In this document: piece after piece, positions 17,788 to 25,743 of the stretch
How the letters are laid out: each line of letters starts with the position of its first letter
Numbering within the stretch: position 1 is the stretch's first letter
DNA from: Nitrospirota bacterium
GTDB taxonomy: Bacteria > Nitrospirota > Leptospirillia > Leptospirillales > Leptospirillaceae
Direction: 5' to 3'
Length of the DNA: 64,000 bases
Assembly (NCBI GenBank): GCA_021806225.1
Contig: JAJZXW010000021.1
Span: 151,471 to 215,470, forward strand
Notes under the pieces: generated by a model
What the model saw: the letters and a program-made list of their open reading frames with translations, nothing else
Database searches by the model: none
Told to the model about the DNA's origin: nothing
Translations under genes and position numbers: made by a program

Positions 17788-19010
17788 CCCCGAGCCGGAC
17801 CCGCACAGACACTCCCGAGCTCCAGAAAGAGCTCAAGCTCCTGAAGGGTCTCCTCCGGATCACGATCTCGGTGGACTCCCTCTCCGTTCTACTCGACAGC
17901 GCGATTCGTCTCCTCCTCGAGATCCTTCCGGCGGACGGGGTCTTCATCTATCTTCTGGAGGAGGACGCGCCCGTGCTGACTCTTCGGGCCGCCTCCCGCT
18001 ACCTCCCCGACTTGGTCGGGCATTTCTCGATCCGTCTGGGGGAGGGGCTGACCGGATGGGTCGCCCAGGAGGAGTCGCCCGTCGTCATCCCGGAGCGAGC
18101 CTACGAGGATCCCCGGGCCAAGATCTTCCAGATGCTCCCTGAGGACCGCTTCGAATCCTTCCTTTCCGTTCCGCTCCGGACCAAGGACCGCCTGGTGGGG
18201 GTCATGAATCTCCATTTCCGGGCACCCTTCTCCCCCAACAACACCGAGATCGAGCTCCTGATGCTGCTCTCCCAGGAGATGGGCTTCATGATCCGCCACA
18301 TCCTGCTCTTCGAGGAGGCACAGAAGAAGGCCCGGCAGATCGAGGCGCTTTCCCAGGTGAGCCAGTCCATCACCTCGAGCCGGTATCTCGAGGAGATCCT
18401 GCACCTCATCGTGACGGTCACCGCCGAGATGACCAACTCCACCCTCTGTTCGATCATGATCTACGATCCGGAAAAGGGCCTGGTGGTCCGGGCGACGCAG
18501 ACCCTGTCCGACGAATATCGGAAGAAGCCCCCTCTCCAGGTGGGAGAGAGCATCGCCGGGGTCGTCTTCGGGGAGAGGCGTGCGATCGCAGTGGAAAATG
18601 TCCAGAAGGATCCCCGCTATACCGCCAAGGAGCTCGCGAGAAAGGAAAACCTCGTCTCCATGCTCTCCGTGCCGATGATGATCAAGGACCGGGCGATCGG
18701 GGTCGTCAACGTCTACACCAGCCACCTGCACCACTTCACCCGGGACGAGTTCAAGGTCCTGCAGTCGGTGGCGAACCAGGCCGCCATCGCCTGGGAAAAT
18801 ACCGCCCTCTTTGAGCGGACGGTTGCGATGGAGGAGGCACTGGAGAGCCGGAAGCGGATCGACCGGGCCAAGGGGATCCTCATGAAGAAACACCGGATCA
18901 CCGAGGAGGATGCCTACCGAATTCTCCAGAAAAAAAGCATGAACATGCGAAAGTCGATGCGTGAGATCGCGGATGCGGTCCTTTTGGCGCACGACCTGAA
19001 GGTGGACTAG
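17784..19010 (+). CDS. GAF-GAF-ANTAR signalling regulator
   Basis: The 408-residue cytosolic protein appears to combine sensing and RNA binding. A GAF domain spans about residues 25-175 (GEGLTGWVAQEESPVVIPE is a typical GAF loop). A second spans about 195-340 (GESIAGVVFGERRAIAVENV). A C-terminal ANTAR domain lies at about 345-402, with the pattern RIDRAKGILMKKHRITEEDAY. ANTAR domains bind tandem hairpins in nascent RNA and prevent transcription termination. No kinase or receiver domain is present, so the GAF ligand probably controls it directly. Its coupling to aroB by ATGA suggests cotranscription; its RNA targets are not evident nearby. Confidence 0.88.
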   Translation: MTPSRTRTDTPELQKELKLLKGLLRITISVDSLSVLLDSAIRLLLEILPADGVFIYLLEEDAPVLTLRAASRYLPDLVGHFSIRLGEGLTGWVAQEESPVVIPERAYEDPRAKIFQMLPEDRFESFLSVPLRTKDRLVGVMNLHFRAPFSPNNTEIELLMLLSQEMGFMIRHILLFEEAQKKARQIEALSQVSQSITSSRYLEEILHLIVTVTAEMTNSTLCSIMIYDPEKGLVVRATQTLSDEYRKKPPLQVGESIAGVVFGERRAIAVENVQKDPRYTAKELARKENLVSMLSVPMMIKDRAIGVVNVYTSHLHHFTRDEFKVLQSVANQAAIAWENTALFERTVAMEEALESRKRIDRAKGILMKKHRITEEDAYRILQKKSMNMRKSMREIADAVLLAHDLKVD

Positions 19011-19033
19011 CCGCGCAGGGGGAGACGAGGGAT

Positions 19034-19390
19034 ATGGATCAGGGGTTGATGGTGGTGGGAGCGGTTCTTGTCGGGATCGCGGCGCTTTTCGGGCTGATTC
19101 TTTGGGGGCTCGAGGTGGCAAGGAAGGACTTCCCGCAGGTTCTGGGCTTCGTGCATCCGACCCTGGCCATGGCTGGACTCATCATGCTGGTCGCCCGGTT
19201 CTTCATCCGGGGCGGCGCGCCCTGGTTCAATGTCGGACTGGCCCTCCTGGTGGTGGCCGCCGCCGGGGGGCTGGTTCTCGTGGCCCGTGGATTCCGCCGC
19301 CGCGCCATGATCCGGACGGTCACCGCGATGCACGGTCTCCTGGGGCTTACGGGGCTGGGATTCGTGATCTATCAGCTGACGCACCGCTAG
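19034..19390 (+). CDS. Small integral membrane protein (4 predicted helices)
   Basis: The 118-residue protein is almost entirely hydrophobic and has about four membrane helices, starting at residues 5-27, 35-57, 62-84 and 95-115. Charged loops separate them (RKDFPQ, RRRAM). The layout recalls small haem-associated or CopD-like four-helix proteins, but no haem-ligand pattern beyond two scattered His residues (HPTLAM and MHGLL) is certain. The start ATG follows a GGGGGAGACGAGGG purine run. It lies between the GAF-ANTAR gene and the next exported protein, probably in the same transcript. Function is unknown. Confidence 0.7.
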   Translation: MDQGLMVVGAVLVGIAALFGLILWGLEVARKDFPQVLGFVHPTLAMAGLIMLVARFFIRGGAPWFNVGLALLVVAAAGGLVLVARGFRRRAMIRTVTAMHGLLGLTGLGFVIYQLTHR

Positions 19391-19408
19391 GAAGGGGCAA
19401 AGGAGACG

Positions 19409-20194
19409 ATGAGGCAGAGGGATGGGAAGCCGGACGGCCTCACCCGCGGACGTAGTCCGTGGATATTCCTGGCCGGCCTCGCCGTCTTTCTGGTCGCCGC
19501 CTCAGGGGGCGCGGACGCCGGGGAGATTTCCCGGATCTTCCCGGAGCTTTCTGTCGACGGAAAGACCTGGGACTACGACTATGCGCGGGGGCTCTCGCTC
19601 TCCGACCGGTTTCTCGAGCAGGCCCGGCGTCTTTCCGGCTATTCCTGCCGGACCCGGACCTTTTATAGTCAAAGGCGACTCGAGCTCTTCCGGAAAAACC
19701 GTCCGGTGGTCCAGCGTCCCAGCGAAGATTTCAATCTGACCGTGACCTACCACCCCCTGACCACCTTCGTCCGGCTCATCCTCCCGCGCAAAGGGGCAAC
19801 GGTCTTCTACCGGTCGGTGACCCGGGTGACGGCGGTCCACCCCTTTTCCTTCCTCCCGCTGACCCTTTCCCTCTCCCCCCACAGCGGTCTGATCACCTCC
19901 CGCTTCGGCCACACCATCGACCACTCGGACTTTTTAAGCTTCGACAAGCGGGTCCTGCGACCGGCCTGTTTGACCCACTCCTGTCTCTACCTCGGCTCCG
20001 GCCGCTTCCGGGGAAAAGCGGTGGAGATCCTGAACATCGCCCCCGACCAGCTCGAGGCACGACCTGTCTTCGGAAGGATGTGGCTTCTTCTCGACCAATC
20101 CACCACCCTTCCCGTCTCCATTGTAACGATCGGGCCCGACGACCGGTTCTGGGAACGCATCGACTACGGGGACTGCCGACTCTCCTTCCGCTGA
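19409..20194 (+). CDS. Exported protein, DUF1571/LolA-like fold suspected
   Basis: The 261-residue product has an N-terminal membrane/signal segment (about residues 18-36, ending GGADAGE). A domain follows with alternating beta strands, such as RTRTFYSQRRLELF, FVRLILPRKGATVFYRS and MWLLLDQSTTLPVSIVTIGPD. The pattern of a lipid-binding half-barrel (strand, 'workplace' loop, 'D..TTLPV.I' strand) recalls DUF1571 and LolA-like outer-membrane lipoprotein-sorting proteins. I infer this from pattern only. It is probably periplasmic and ends close to the convergent queF gene. Confidence 0.65.
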   Translation: MRQRDGKPDGLTRGRSPWIFLAGLAVFLVAASGGADAGEISRIFPELSVDGKTWDYDYARGLSLSDRFLEQARRLSGYSCRTRTFYSQRRLELFRKNRPVVQRPSEDFNLTVTYHPLTTFVRLILPRKGATVFYRSVTRVTAVHPFSFLPLTLSLSPHSGLITSRFGHTIDHSDFLSFDKRVLRPACLTHSCLYLGSGRFRGKAVEILNIAPDQLEARPVFGRMWLLLDQSTTLPVSIVTIGPDDRFWERIDYGDCRLSFR

Positions 20195-20216
20195 TCCGCC
20201 GTCCCGGGATCCTCTC

Positions 20217-20660
20217 TCAAGCGCCTCTTTTTCGGGAGGAGCCCTTCCCTTTTGGCGGGTTCATCTCCGTGTCCACGGTGATCACCGTCTTGAGGTTCCC
20301 CCGCACGTTGAAATCACCCGTGACTTCGAGAAATCCCGGAGAAAGAAGGGAGGAGAGATCCCGGAAAATACGGTTGACAGACCCTTCGTGAGAGATTCGC
20401 TGGTCCCGGAAGGCATTCAGGTAGAGCTTGAGGGATTTGAGCTCCACGATATAGGGGCCCGGTTCGTAGACGATCCGGATGATGGCAAAGTCCGGATATC
20501 CGGATCGGGGGCAGAGGCAGGTGAATTCGGGGAAGGTCATGGTGACACGGTATCGTTGCCCTTCCTCGGGGTTTGGCCAGCGTTCGAGGTGGTTCTCCGC
20601 GATGGCCCGGCTTCCGTAGGCGGCGTCGGGAGAAGGGGGAAGGGGGGAGTTGGTGGACAT
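20217..20660 (-). CDS. queF: NADPH-dependent preQ0 reductase QueF
   Basis: QueF reduces 7-cyano-7-deazaguanine to 7-aminomethyl-7-deazaguanine in queuosine synthesis. The catalytic Cys motif [14 protein letters not shown] and the substrate/NADPH motif [20 protein letters not shown] are both intact. The protein is the short unimodular type. The track gives 156 residues, but ATG 20660 has AGAGG upstream at seven bases and gives 147 residues. It lies convergent to the preceding exported-protein gene and divergent from pelB. I see no preQ1 riboswitch in its short leader. Confidence 0.95.
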   Translation of the reverse strand: MSTNSPLPPSPDAAYGSRAIAENHLERWPNPEEGQRYRVTMTFPEFTCLCPRSGYPDFAIIRIVYEPGPYIVELKSLKLYLNAFRDQRISHEGSVNRIFRDLSSLLSPGFLEVTGDFNVRGNLKTVITVDTEMNPPKGKGSSRKRGA

Positions 20661-20814
20661 GGGCATCCTCTTCATGGAAGGGAACATCGGGGAGGCCGGC
20701 CGGCGGCCTTGCGTTCACACCGATCTATCCTAACATGGATCCGGTCCTCCGGACGACCGTTCAAAAACGACGCCCATTCGGAGGGATCCAGGAATTATGG
20801 GGACGCCTTTGTTC

Positions 20815-20843
20815 TTGACATCATGCGATTCTTATGGGATACA
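20815..20843 (+). promoter_or_regulatory. Sigma-70-type promoter for pel operon
   Basis: A perfect -35 box TTGACA at 20815-20820 is followed after 17 bases by GATACA at 20838-20843. The -10 match is moderate. The predicted start point is near 20850, about 37 bases before the first pel gene. The weak -10 would fit an activated promoter, but no regulator site was identified. Confidence 0.5.
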
Positions 20844-20886
20844 GATCCATGATGTTTGTGGGTGTCGGCGATAGGGAAGGGGGGCA

Positions 20887-23800
20887 TTGGGGGTGAGGAT
20901 CCGGTTCGTCTGGATCGTTCTGGCCGGAGGTCTCTTCCTTCTTGCAGCCTTTCTTCTCGTTCCGGGTGATTCCCAGTACGTCCGGCTGGCGATCGACGCC
21001 GGGGATTACGATTACGCCTCCTCCCTGCTGGCCTCCCGCCTCAGGAGGCCCCATCCACCCCTCTGGGTCCTGAGGGAGGCGGCACGCGTGGCGGCCCTCA
21101 GGGGGTATCCGGCCCGGGCCGCCTCCGATCTCGAACGGCTTCTCCAGAGGGATCCGGGCTCCTATCGCGACCGGCTGGAGCTGGCTCGGCTCTACCTCGA
21201 CCTCTACGAGCCGGAGAAGGCCGCCCGCGAATTCGACATCCTCCTGCGGACGAAACGCCTCCCCGAACGGGAAATGCGCCGGCTGGCCCGCTCCTACGAT
21301 CTCATGAACCTCCCCTCCTCCGCCCTTTCGATCCTCCATCGCCTGGCCGCCGCCCACCCCGGGGACATGAGCTACTGGAAGGCGATCCTCGTCTACGACA
21401 CCCAGACGGGTAACGACGCGGACATGGTCCGGACCCTCCGGACCCTCACCCATCGTTTCCCGGAGCGGATCGACTATCTGGCGATGCGGCTGACCCTGGC
21501 CTACCGTCAGGGTCGCGACCGGGAGGTCCTTCGGATGATGGACCGGCTCCGCGCCCGCGGGGCCGACCCCGATCCGGTCCTGGTTCCCGCCCTGCGGGCC
21601 CTTTTTCGACTCAGGCAGCCGGCGGAGGCCTACCTTCTCTACCGGGCCCTGGCGCCGGAGGTGGCCCGGGACGAGGTCATCGCCTCCGCGGCCTGGCTCT
21701 TCACGCGCAAAAAATACCTGGGCTGGGCCCTCTCCGCCTTCGAGGAGCTTGTCCGCCGCCACCCGGAGGGTGGAAAACGGTGGGAGGAGGCCCTTTGGCT
21801 CTCCGACAAGATGGGGTGGTACTCCCGTACACGGACCCTTCTCGAGGAACGACAGGAGGCGATTCCCGTCGACCGGGAGCGTTTCCATGCCGAACTGCTC
21901 GATCTTGATCTTCGCCAGGGGCTGACCGGGGTGGCCCAGCGGGATCTTCTCGGATGGCTGGGGGCCCCCGGAGGCCCTGTTCTTTCTGATCTCAGGCTGG
22001 GGTGGCAGAGCGCCGAAGACAAGGGGAACCTGCCGCTTGCGGCGGCCAGGATGCGCCAGGCCCTCTCCCTTTATCCGGGGAGCAGTCCCGTTTTCGAGGA
22101 CTTGGTCCGGACCTTCCTGGATATGGACCGGCCTGATCAGGCCGGGGCCCTGCTGGCGGCCCGGGGGATCGCCACGGGCCGCCGTCCGCTTCTTCGCCGC
22201 GCCATCCGGGCCTTCGCCGAAGCCGGCTCCATCCCTCCCCGGATGGGACTTACCTTGCGGCTTCTGCGGGGAGACTCCCGGCAGAGATTCCAGAATGACC
22301 AGTATGCACTCTTCCGGCTCTATGCCGACAGCTCCCCCCGCCCCGACCTCGCCCCCCTGGAGGCGGCACTGGGCCGCCATCCAGGTCTGTCGGCCGTCCT
22401 TGGGATGGAACTGGCGCGGATCCTGATCTGGGAGAGACACTTCGGCCAGGCCCGCCGGGCGATCGATCGGATATCCCGCGTCTGGCCTCAGAATCGGGCC
22501 ATTCTCTTCCAGGCTTCGGACTGGTTTGTGGCGGCCGACCAGCTCTCCATCGCCCTCGCCTACGACAAACGGATCGTCAGACTTGTCCCGGACGATCCCC
22601 AGGGGCTGGCCCTCCTGATCAGGGACCGGCGGTGGGCCGGTCGGGAGGCGGGGCTCGCCGCCTCCTATCTGCGACTGCTCGGGCTGGCCCCCGGGAACCG
22701 GGAGGCTCTGGTCTTTCTCGCCGATGACGCCTATTACCACGGAGACTTCCGGAAGGCTATCGGATTCTACAGGCGGGCGGTGGCGTCCGGAGACACCGGC
22801 TACGCCGTCCTCTATCATTTGGGCATGGCCTTCCGCCGGACGGGGAATGTCCGCATGGCCCGTCGGATGTTCCGTCTCTCGCGGCATAGCCTCGATCGGA
22901 CGGAGGAGGCGCGGGGACCGCTCTCCCGGCGGGGGGACCCGGTCCCGGTGGGCGCGCGTCTCGCCTCCGATCCCGTGTCGCCCAAGGGCCCCCCCCCGGA
23001 TCCGGAGGAAGAGAGGCGACGCCTCCTCTATGCCATCAAGATCGCGGCGGCCTTGGGCCACGACCGTCAGGCCTATCGCGACACGCAGGACTATCTGGCG
23101 CGCTACCCGGGAGACCGGGAGGGGCTCTACTGGAAGGCGCGACTTTTGTGGAAGCGGCGGGACGGGGCGCGGGCGCTCGACGCGCTCGCGCAATGGCTCG
23201 CCCTTCGTCCGGACTCGAAGGATTTTCTCGTCTTCCGGGCGGAGATCCTGACTGGAACCGGACATCTGGCCCGGGCCCAGCGCCTCCTGTGGCGCCTTCA
23301 CCGCCGCTACCCCGCCGACCGGGTCATCTGGGGCGATCTCCTCGACACCTACCGCCGACAAGGGCGTCTCGCCCGCGCCCAGGCCTTCGACTCCCATATC
23401 TTCTCCCAGGGGGAGACCCAGGCCCCCCGGGTCTCCTCGGGACTTCTCTCCCTATATAACATGGACCAGTTCTCCCTGCACAACCAGAACTTTGAGGTCT
23501 TCTACCCGGGAGGGGCCTCCTACAGCTTCGACACGAAGCTCGAGAGCCCCCGGACCGGTCCGGCAAACTATTTCGTGGGACGGACCGAGTACCTCGGCGC
23601 GGGAGAGCGGGCAGGATGGGGAACAAACGATTACACCTACGCCGGGATTCTGTGGTCGCCGGTGCCGGGATGGCAGGTCACGGGGGAGGCGGGGGACACC
23701 CGGCTCACCAACTCCCCTGGCTTCTACGCAAATGTCACCGGGACTGAGGGGCCCTTCACCCTCAACGTCCAGGGATTCGACAACATGATTTGGGGGGATT

Positions 23801-24324
23801 TTGGAGAATCCATCGTCCGGGACGGACTCCAGACCGGCTACATGGCCTCCCTCTCCTGGGTCCTTTCCCCCCGCCTCACCGTGTCGGCCGAGTCCTGGCT
23901 CTTCGACTACACCCTCGATGACCGGACGCTCCCATTCGGGGAACTCCACAACACAGAGGGAGTGGCCGACCTGACCCTCGACACCCGCCCCCAGATCGAT
24001 CTCGTGGGGGGGTACGAGGACTGGAGCGTCCTCTTCGCTTCTCCGGAGACCGCATCCCTCGTGCCGATTCTGGCCCGACAGCGCTTCGTCTTCGCCGCCC
24101 TTGTCTACCAGACGCGGATCCGAAACCGCCTGAACTTCAACATCCAGGCGGGCGGCTACGAGGACTTCGTCACCTCCCGGCCCGCCTACGAGGGCGGGAC
24201 GGGGATTTCCTACCGCTTCTCCCGCTTTCTCGAGGTCTTTGCGAGCGGGGACTACTTCAACCAGTCTGTCCTTTACACCGGTGCCTCGCAGGAGGCCGTC
24301 TGGGGGGTCAACTTATGGTTCTGA
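20887..24324 (+). CDS. pelB: Pel polysaccharide export protein PelB (TPR plus outer-membrane porin)
   Basis: PelB forms the outer-membrane secretin-like porin for Pel polysaccharide and its periplasmic TPR scaffold binds PelA. The 1145-residue protein has an N-terminal membrane helix (about residues 5-27). A long array of helix-turn-helix TPR-like repeats spans about residues 30-860. The last 280 residues are rich in alternating aromatic/polar beta strands and end with the outer-membrane signature VNLWF. Length and architecture match Pseudomonas PelB (about 1190 residues). TTG 20887 is the track start; GTG 20893, two codons in, is equally plausible. It begins the operon and overlaps pelC. Confidence 0.9.
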   Translation: MGVRIRFVWIVLAGGLFLLAAFLLVPGDSQYVRLAIDAGDYDYASSLLASRLRRPHPPLWVLREAARVAALRGYPARAASDLERLLQRDPGSYRDRLELARLYLDLYEPEKAAREFDILLRTKRLPEREMRRLARSYDLMNLPSSALSILHRLAAAHPGDMSYWKAILVYDTQTGNDADMVRTLRTLTHRFPERIDYLAMRLTLAYRQGRDREVLRMMDRLRARGADPDPVLVPALRALFRLRQPAEAYLLYRALAPEVARDEVIASAAWLFTRKKYLGWALSAFEELVRRHPEGGKRWEEALWLSDKMGWYSRTRTLLEERQEAIPVDRERFHAELLDLDLRQGLTGVAQRDLLGWLGAPGGPVLSDLRLGWQSAEDKGNLPLAAARMRQALSLYPGSSPVFEDLVRTFLDMDRPDQAGALLAARGIATGRRPLLRRAIRAFAEAGSIPPRMGLTLRLLRGDSRQRFQNDQYALFRLYADSSPRPDLAPLEAALGRHPGLSAVLGMELARILIWERHFGQARRAIDRISRVWPQNRAILFQASDWFVAADQLSIALAYDKRIVRLVPDDPQGLALLIRDRRWAGREAGLAASYLRLLGLAPGNREALVFLADDAYYHGDFRKAIGFYRRAVASGDTGYAVLYHLGMAFRRTGNVRMARRMFRLSRHSLDRTEEARGPLSRRGDPVPVGARLASDPVSPKGPPPDPEEERRRLLYAIKIAAALGHDRQAYRDTQDYLARYPGDREGLYWKARLLWKRRDGARALDALAQWLALRPDSKDFLVFRAEILTGTGHLARAQRLLWRLHRRYPADRVIWGDLLDTYRRQGRLARAQAFDSHIFSQGETQAPRVSSGLLSLYNMDQFSLHNQNFEVFYPGGASYSFDTKLESPRTGPANYFVGRTEYLGAGERAGWGTNDYTYAGILWSPVPGWQVTGEAGDTRLTNSPGFYANVTGTEGPFTLNVQGFDNMIWGDFGESIVRDGLQTGYMASLSWVLSPRLTVSAESWLFDYTLDDRTLPFGELHNTEGVADLTLDTRPQIDLVGGYEDWSVLFASPETASLVPILARQRFVFAALVYQTRIRNRLNFNIQAGGYEDFVTSRPAYEGGTGISYRFSRFLEVFASGDYFNQSVLYTGASQEAVWGVNLWF

Positions 24325-24863
24325 AAAAGATTTCCGCCGCTTTTCTGCTCCTTGTCGTTGGTTTCGTCCTCTCCGCCTGCGCCTCGGGGAGCCGGGCCTC
24401 GGGCCATCTTCCCGCCTCTCCGGTTCCCCTTGCGGTCTATGTCCAGCCCTTCGCCAACCTGACCACCACCCCGGACGCGGGGAGGTCCGTGACCGTCCTG
24501 CTCGAGTCCGAGCTCCGGCGCCATCGGGAGTTCCAGGTTGTCGGAGCCGAAGCCCTTCCCGTTCCCCTGCCGGCCACCGTTTCCGCCACCAGCCTGAGCC
24601 CGGTCCAGAGGGAGAGGCTCATAGCCGCCGGGGTCGGGGCCTTCCTCTCCGGCTCCGTGATCGAGTATGCCTATCGCTCGGAGCTCGAAAGCGAGCCGGT
24701 GGTGGGCCTCGCCTGGACGATGACCGACCTGTCGACGGGACGGGTGCTGTGGTCCACCTCACTGTCGGGGGTGGGAGGGTGTTTTCTGGGGTGCCGCCAG
24801 ACCATGACCTCGCTGTCGGGGAGCCTGATCGCCCGGGAGGTTGCCCGCTTTGTGGGGCGCTAG
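24315..24863 (+). CDS. pelC: Pel export lipoprotein PelC
   Basis: PelC is an outer-membrane lipoprotein that forms a ring under the PelB porin and guides the cationic polymer. The 182-residue product has a signal peptide with lipobox LSAC near residue 22. A compact alpha/beta domain follows (VYVQPFANLTT, FLSGSVIEYAYRS, GRVLWSTSLSG), like the TolB N-terminal-type fold of PelC. Length is close to Pseudomonas PelC. The gene overlaps the end of pelB, which supports the assignment. Confidence 0.88.
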   Translation: MVLKKISAAFLLLVVGFVLSACASGSRASGHLPASPVPLAVYVQPFANLTTTPDAGRSVTVLLESELRRHREFQVVGAEALPVPLPATVSATSLSPVQRERLIAAGVGAFLSGSVIEYAYRSELESEPVVGLAWTMTDLSTGRVLWSTSLSGVGGCFLGCRQTMTSLSGSLIAREVARFVGR

Positions 24864-24867
24864 GGTC

Positions 24868-25743
24868 GTGCGAAGGGGGGGGAGTCTTTCCGGACTTTTT
24901 CTCCTGATGCTCCTTTTGGGCTCCTGCCGGACGATCCCTCCCTCCGTTCCCGGAGCCGGGGTCCGTCCGCCCGCCCCCACCTTTGCCGTCTACTACGGGG
25001 AGCGGCCCCGCCCCATGGCGCTTGCCCGCTTCGACTGGGCGATCGTTCCGGACGACGTCCCGCTTCCCTCCGGAGGAAAGACCGTCTACTTCGCCTATCT
25101 CTCGGTGGGGGAGGTCGACGCTGGAAGCGCCGTGGCCCGGGCTCTCACCGCTCTTCCGGGAGGGGTGGAATCCGTTTCTCTGGGCAGGAACGCCTTCTGG
25201 CGTTCGACAGTGGCCGACGTTCGCAAAGAGGCACTTAGGCAGGTTCTTTTGGCCAGGGTCGTCCGGGATGCGAAACGGGGGTTCGGCGGGCTCTTCCTCG
25301 ACACACTGGACTCCCCCCTCGCCTACCGGGAAGCCCATCCGCGCCGGGGGCGGGGGATCCGGCGGGCCCTTCTCTCCCTGATCGGCATCGTCCACGCCTC
25401 CTACCCGGGGCTCCGGATTGTCGTCAACCGGGGATTCGAGATCCTCCCGGAGATCGCTCCGGATCTCGCCGGAGTCCTCTACGAGGACTTCTGCTCCCGC
25501 TACGACGAAAAGACCCGGCGCTACGTCGTGGTCCCGGAGGCGGAGCGGGCGCGCATTCTTCCGGCGATCATGCGCGCCCGAAGAAGAAACCCCTCCCTGG
25601 CCCTCCTGGCGCTCGACTACGACGACCCCGCGCATCCGGTCTTCCGGAGGCGCTGTCGCGCTCTCGCACACTCTCTGGGATTCGCCCACTTCGATTCGGA
25701 CGTGGCCCTCGACCGGATCGGACGGCCGGAGGGCGGACGTTGA
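24868..25743 (+). CDS. pelA: Stand-alone PelA-type glycoside hydrolase lipoprotein
   Basis: In Pseudomonas, PelA is about 950 residues and joins an N-terminal Pel hydrolase (GH166, TIM barrel) to a deacetylase. This product has only the hydrolase part, in about 291 residues. A signal peptide with lipobox LLGSC near residue 20 is followed by a barrel with YFAYLSVGEVD, GFGGLFLDTLDSP and GVLYEDFCSRYD, where acidic residues at strand ends are candidate catalytic groups. The track start is TTG 24841; GTG 24868, just after the pelC stop, gives a normal lipoprotein signal and is preferred. The missing deacetylase half is fused to PelG downstream. Lipid anchoring is unusual for PelA. Confidence 0.82.
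   Translation: MRRGGSLSGLFLLMLLLGSCRTIPPSVPGAGVRPPAPTFAVYYGERPRPMALARFDWAIVPDDVPLPSGGKTVYFAYLSVGEVDAGSAVARALTALPGGVESVSLGRNAFWRSTVADVRKEALRQVLLARVVRDAKRGFGGLFLDTLDSPLAYREAHPRRGRGIRRALLSLIGIVHASYPGLRIVVNRGFEILPEIAPDLAGVLYEDFCSRYDEKTRRYVVVPEAERARILPAIMRARRRNPSLALLALDYDDPAHPVFRRRCRALAHSLGFAHFDSDVALDRIGRPEGGR

Noticed and set aside
20821-23397. 858-residue minus-strand ORF
   Set aside because: Antisense to pelB, Pro/Gly/Arg-rich with no domain sense; a GC-rich shadow frame.
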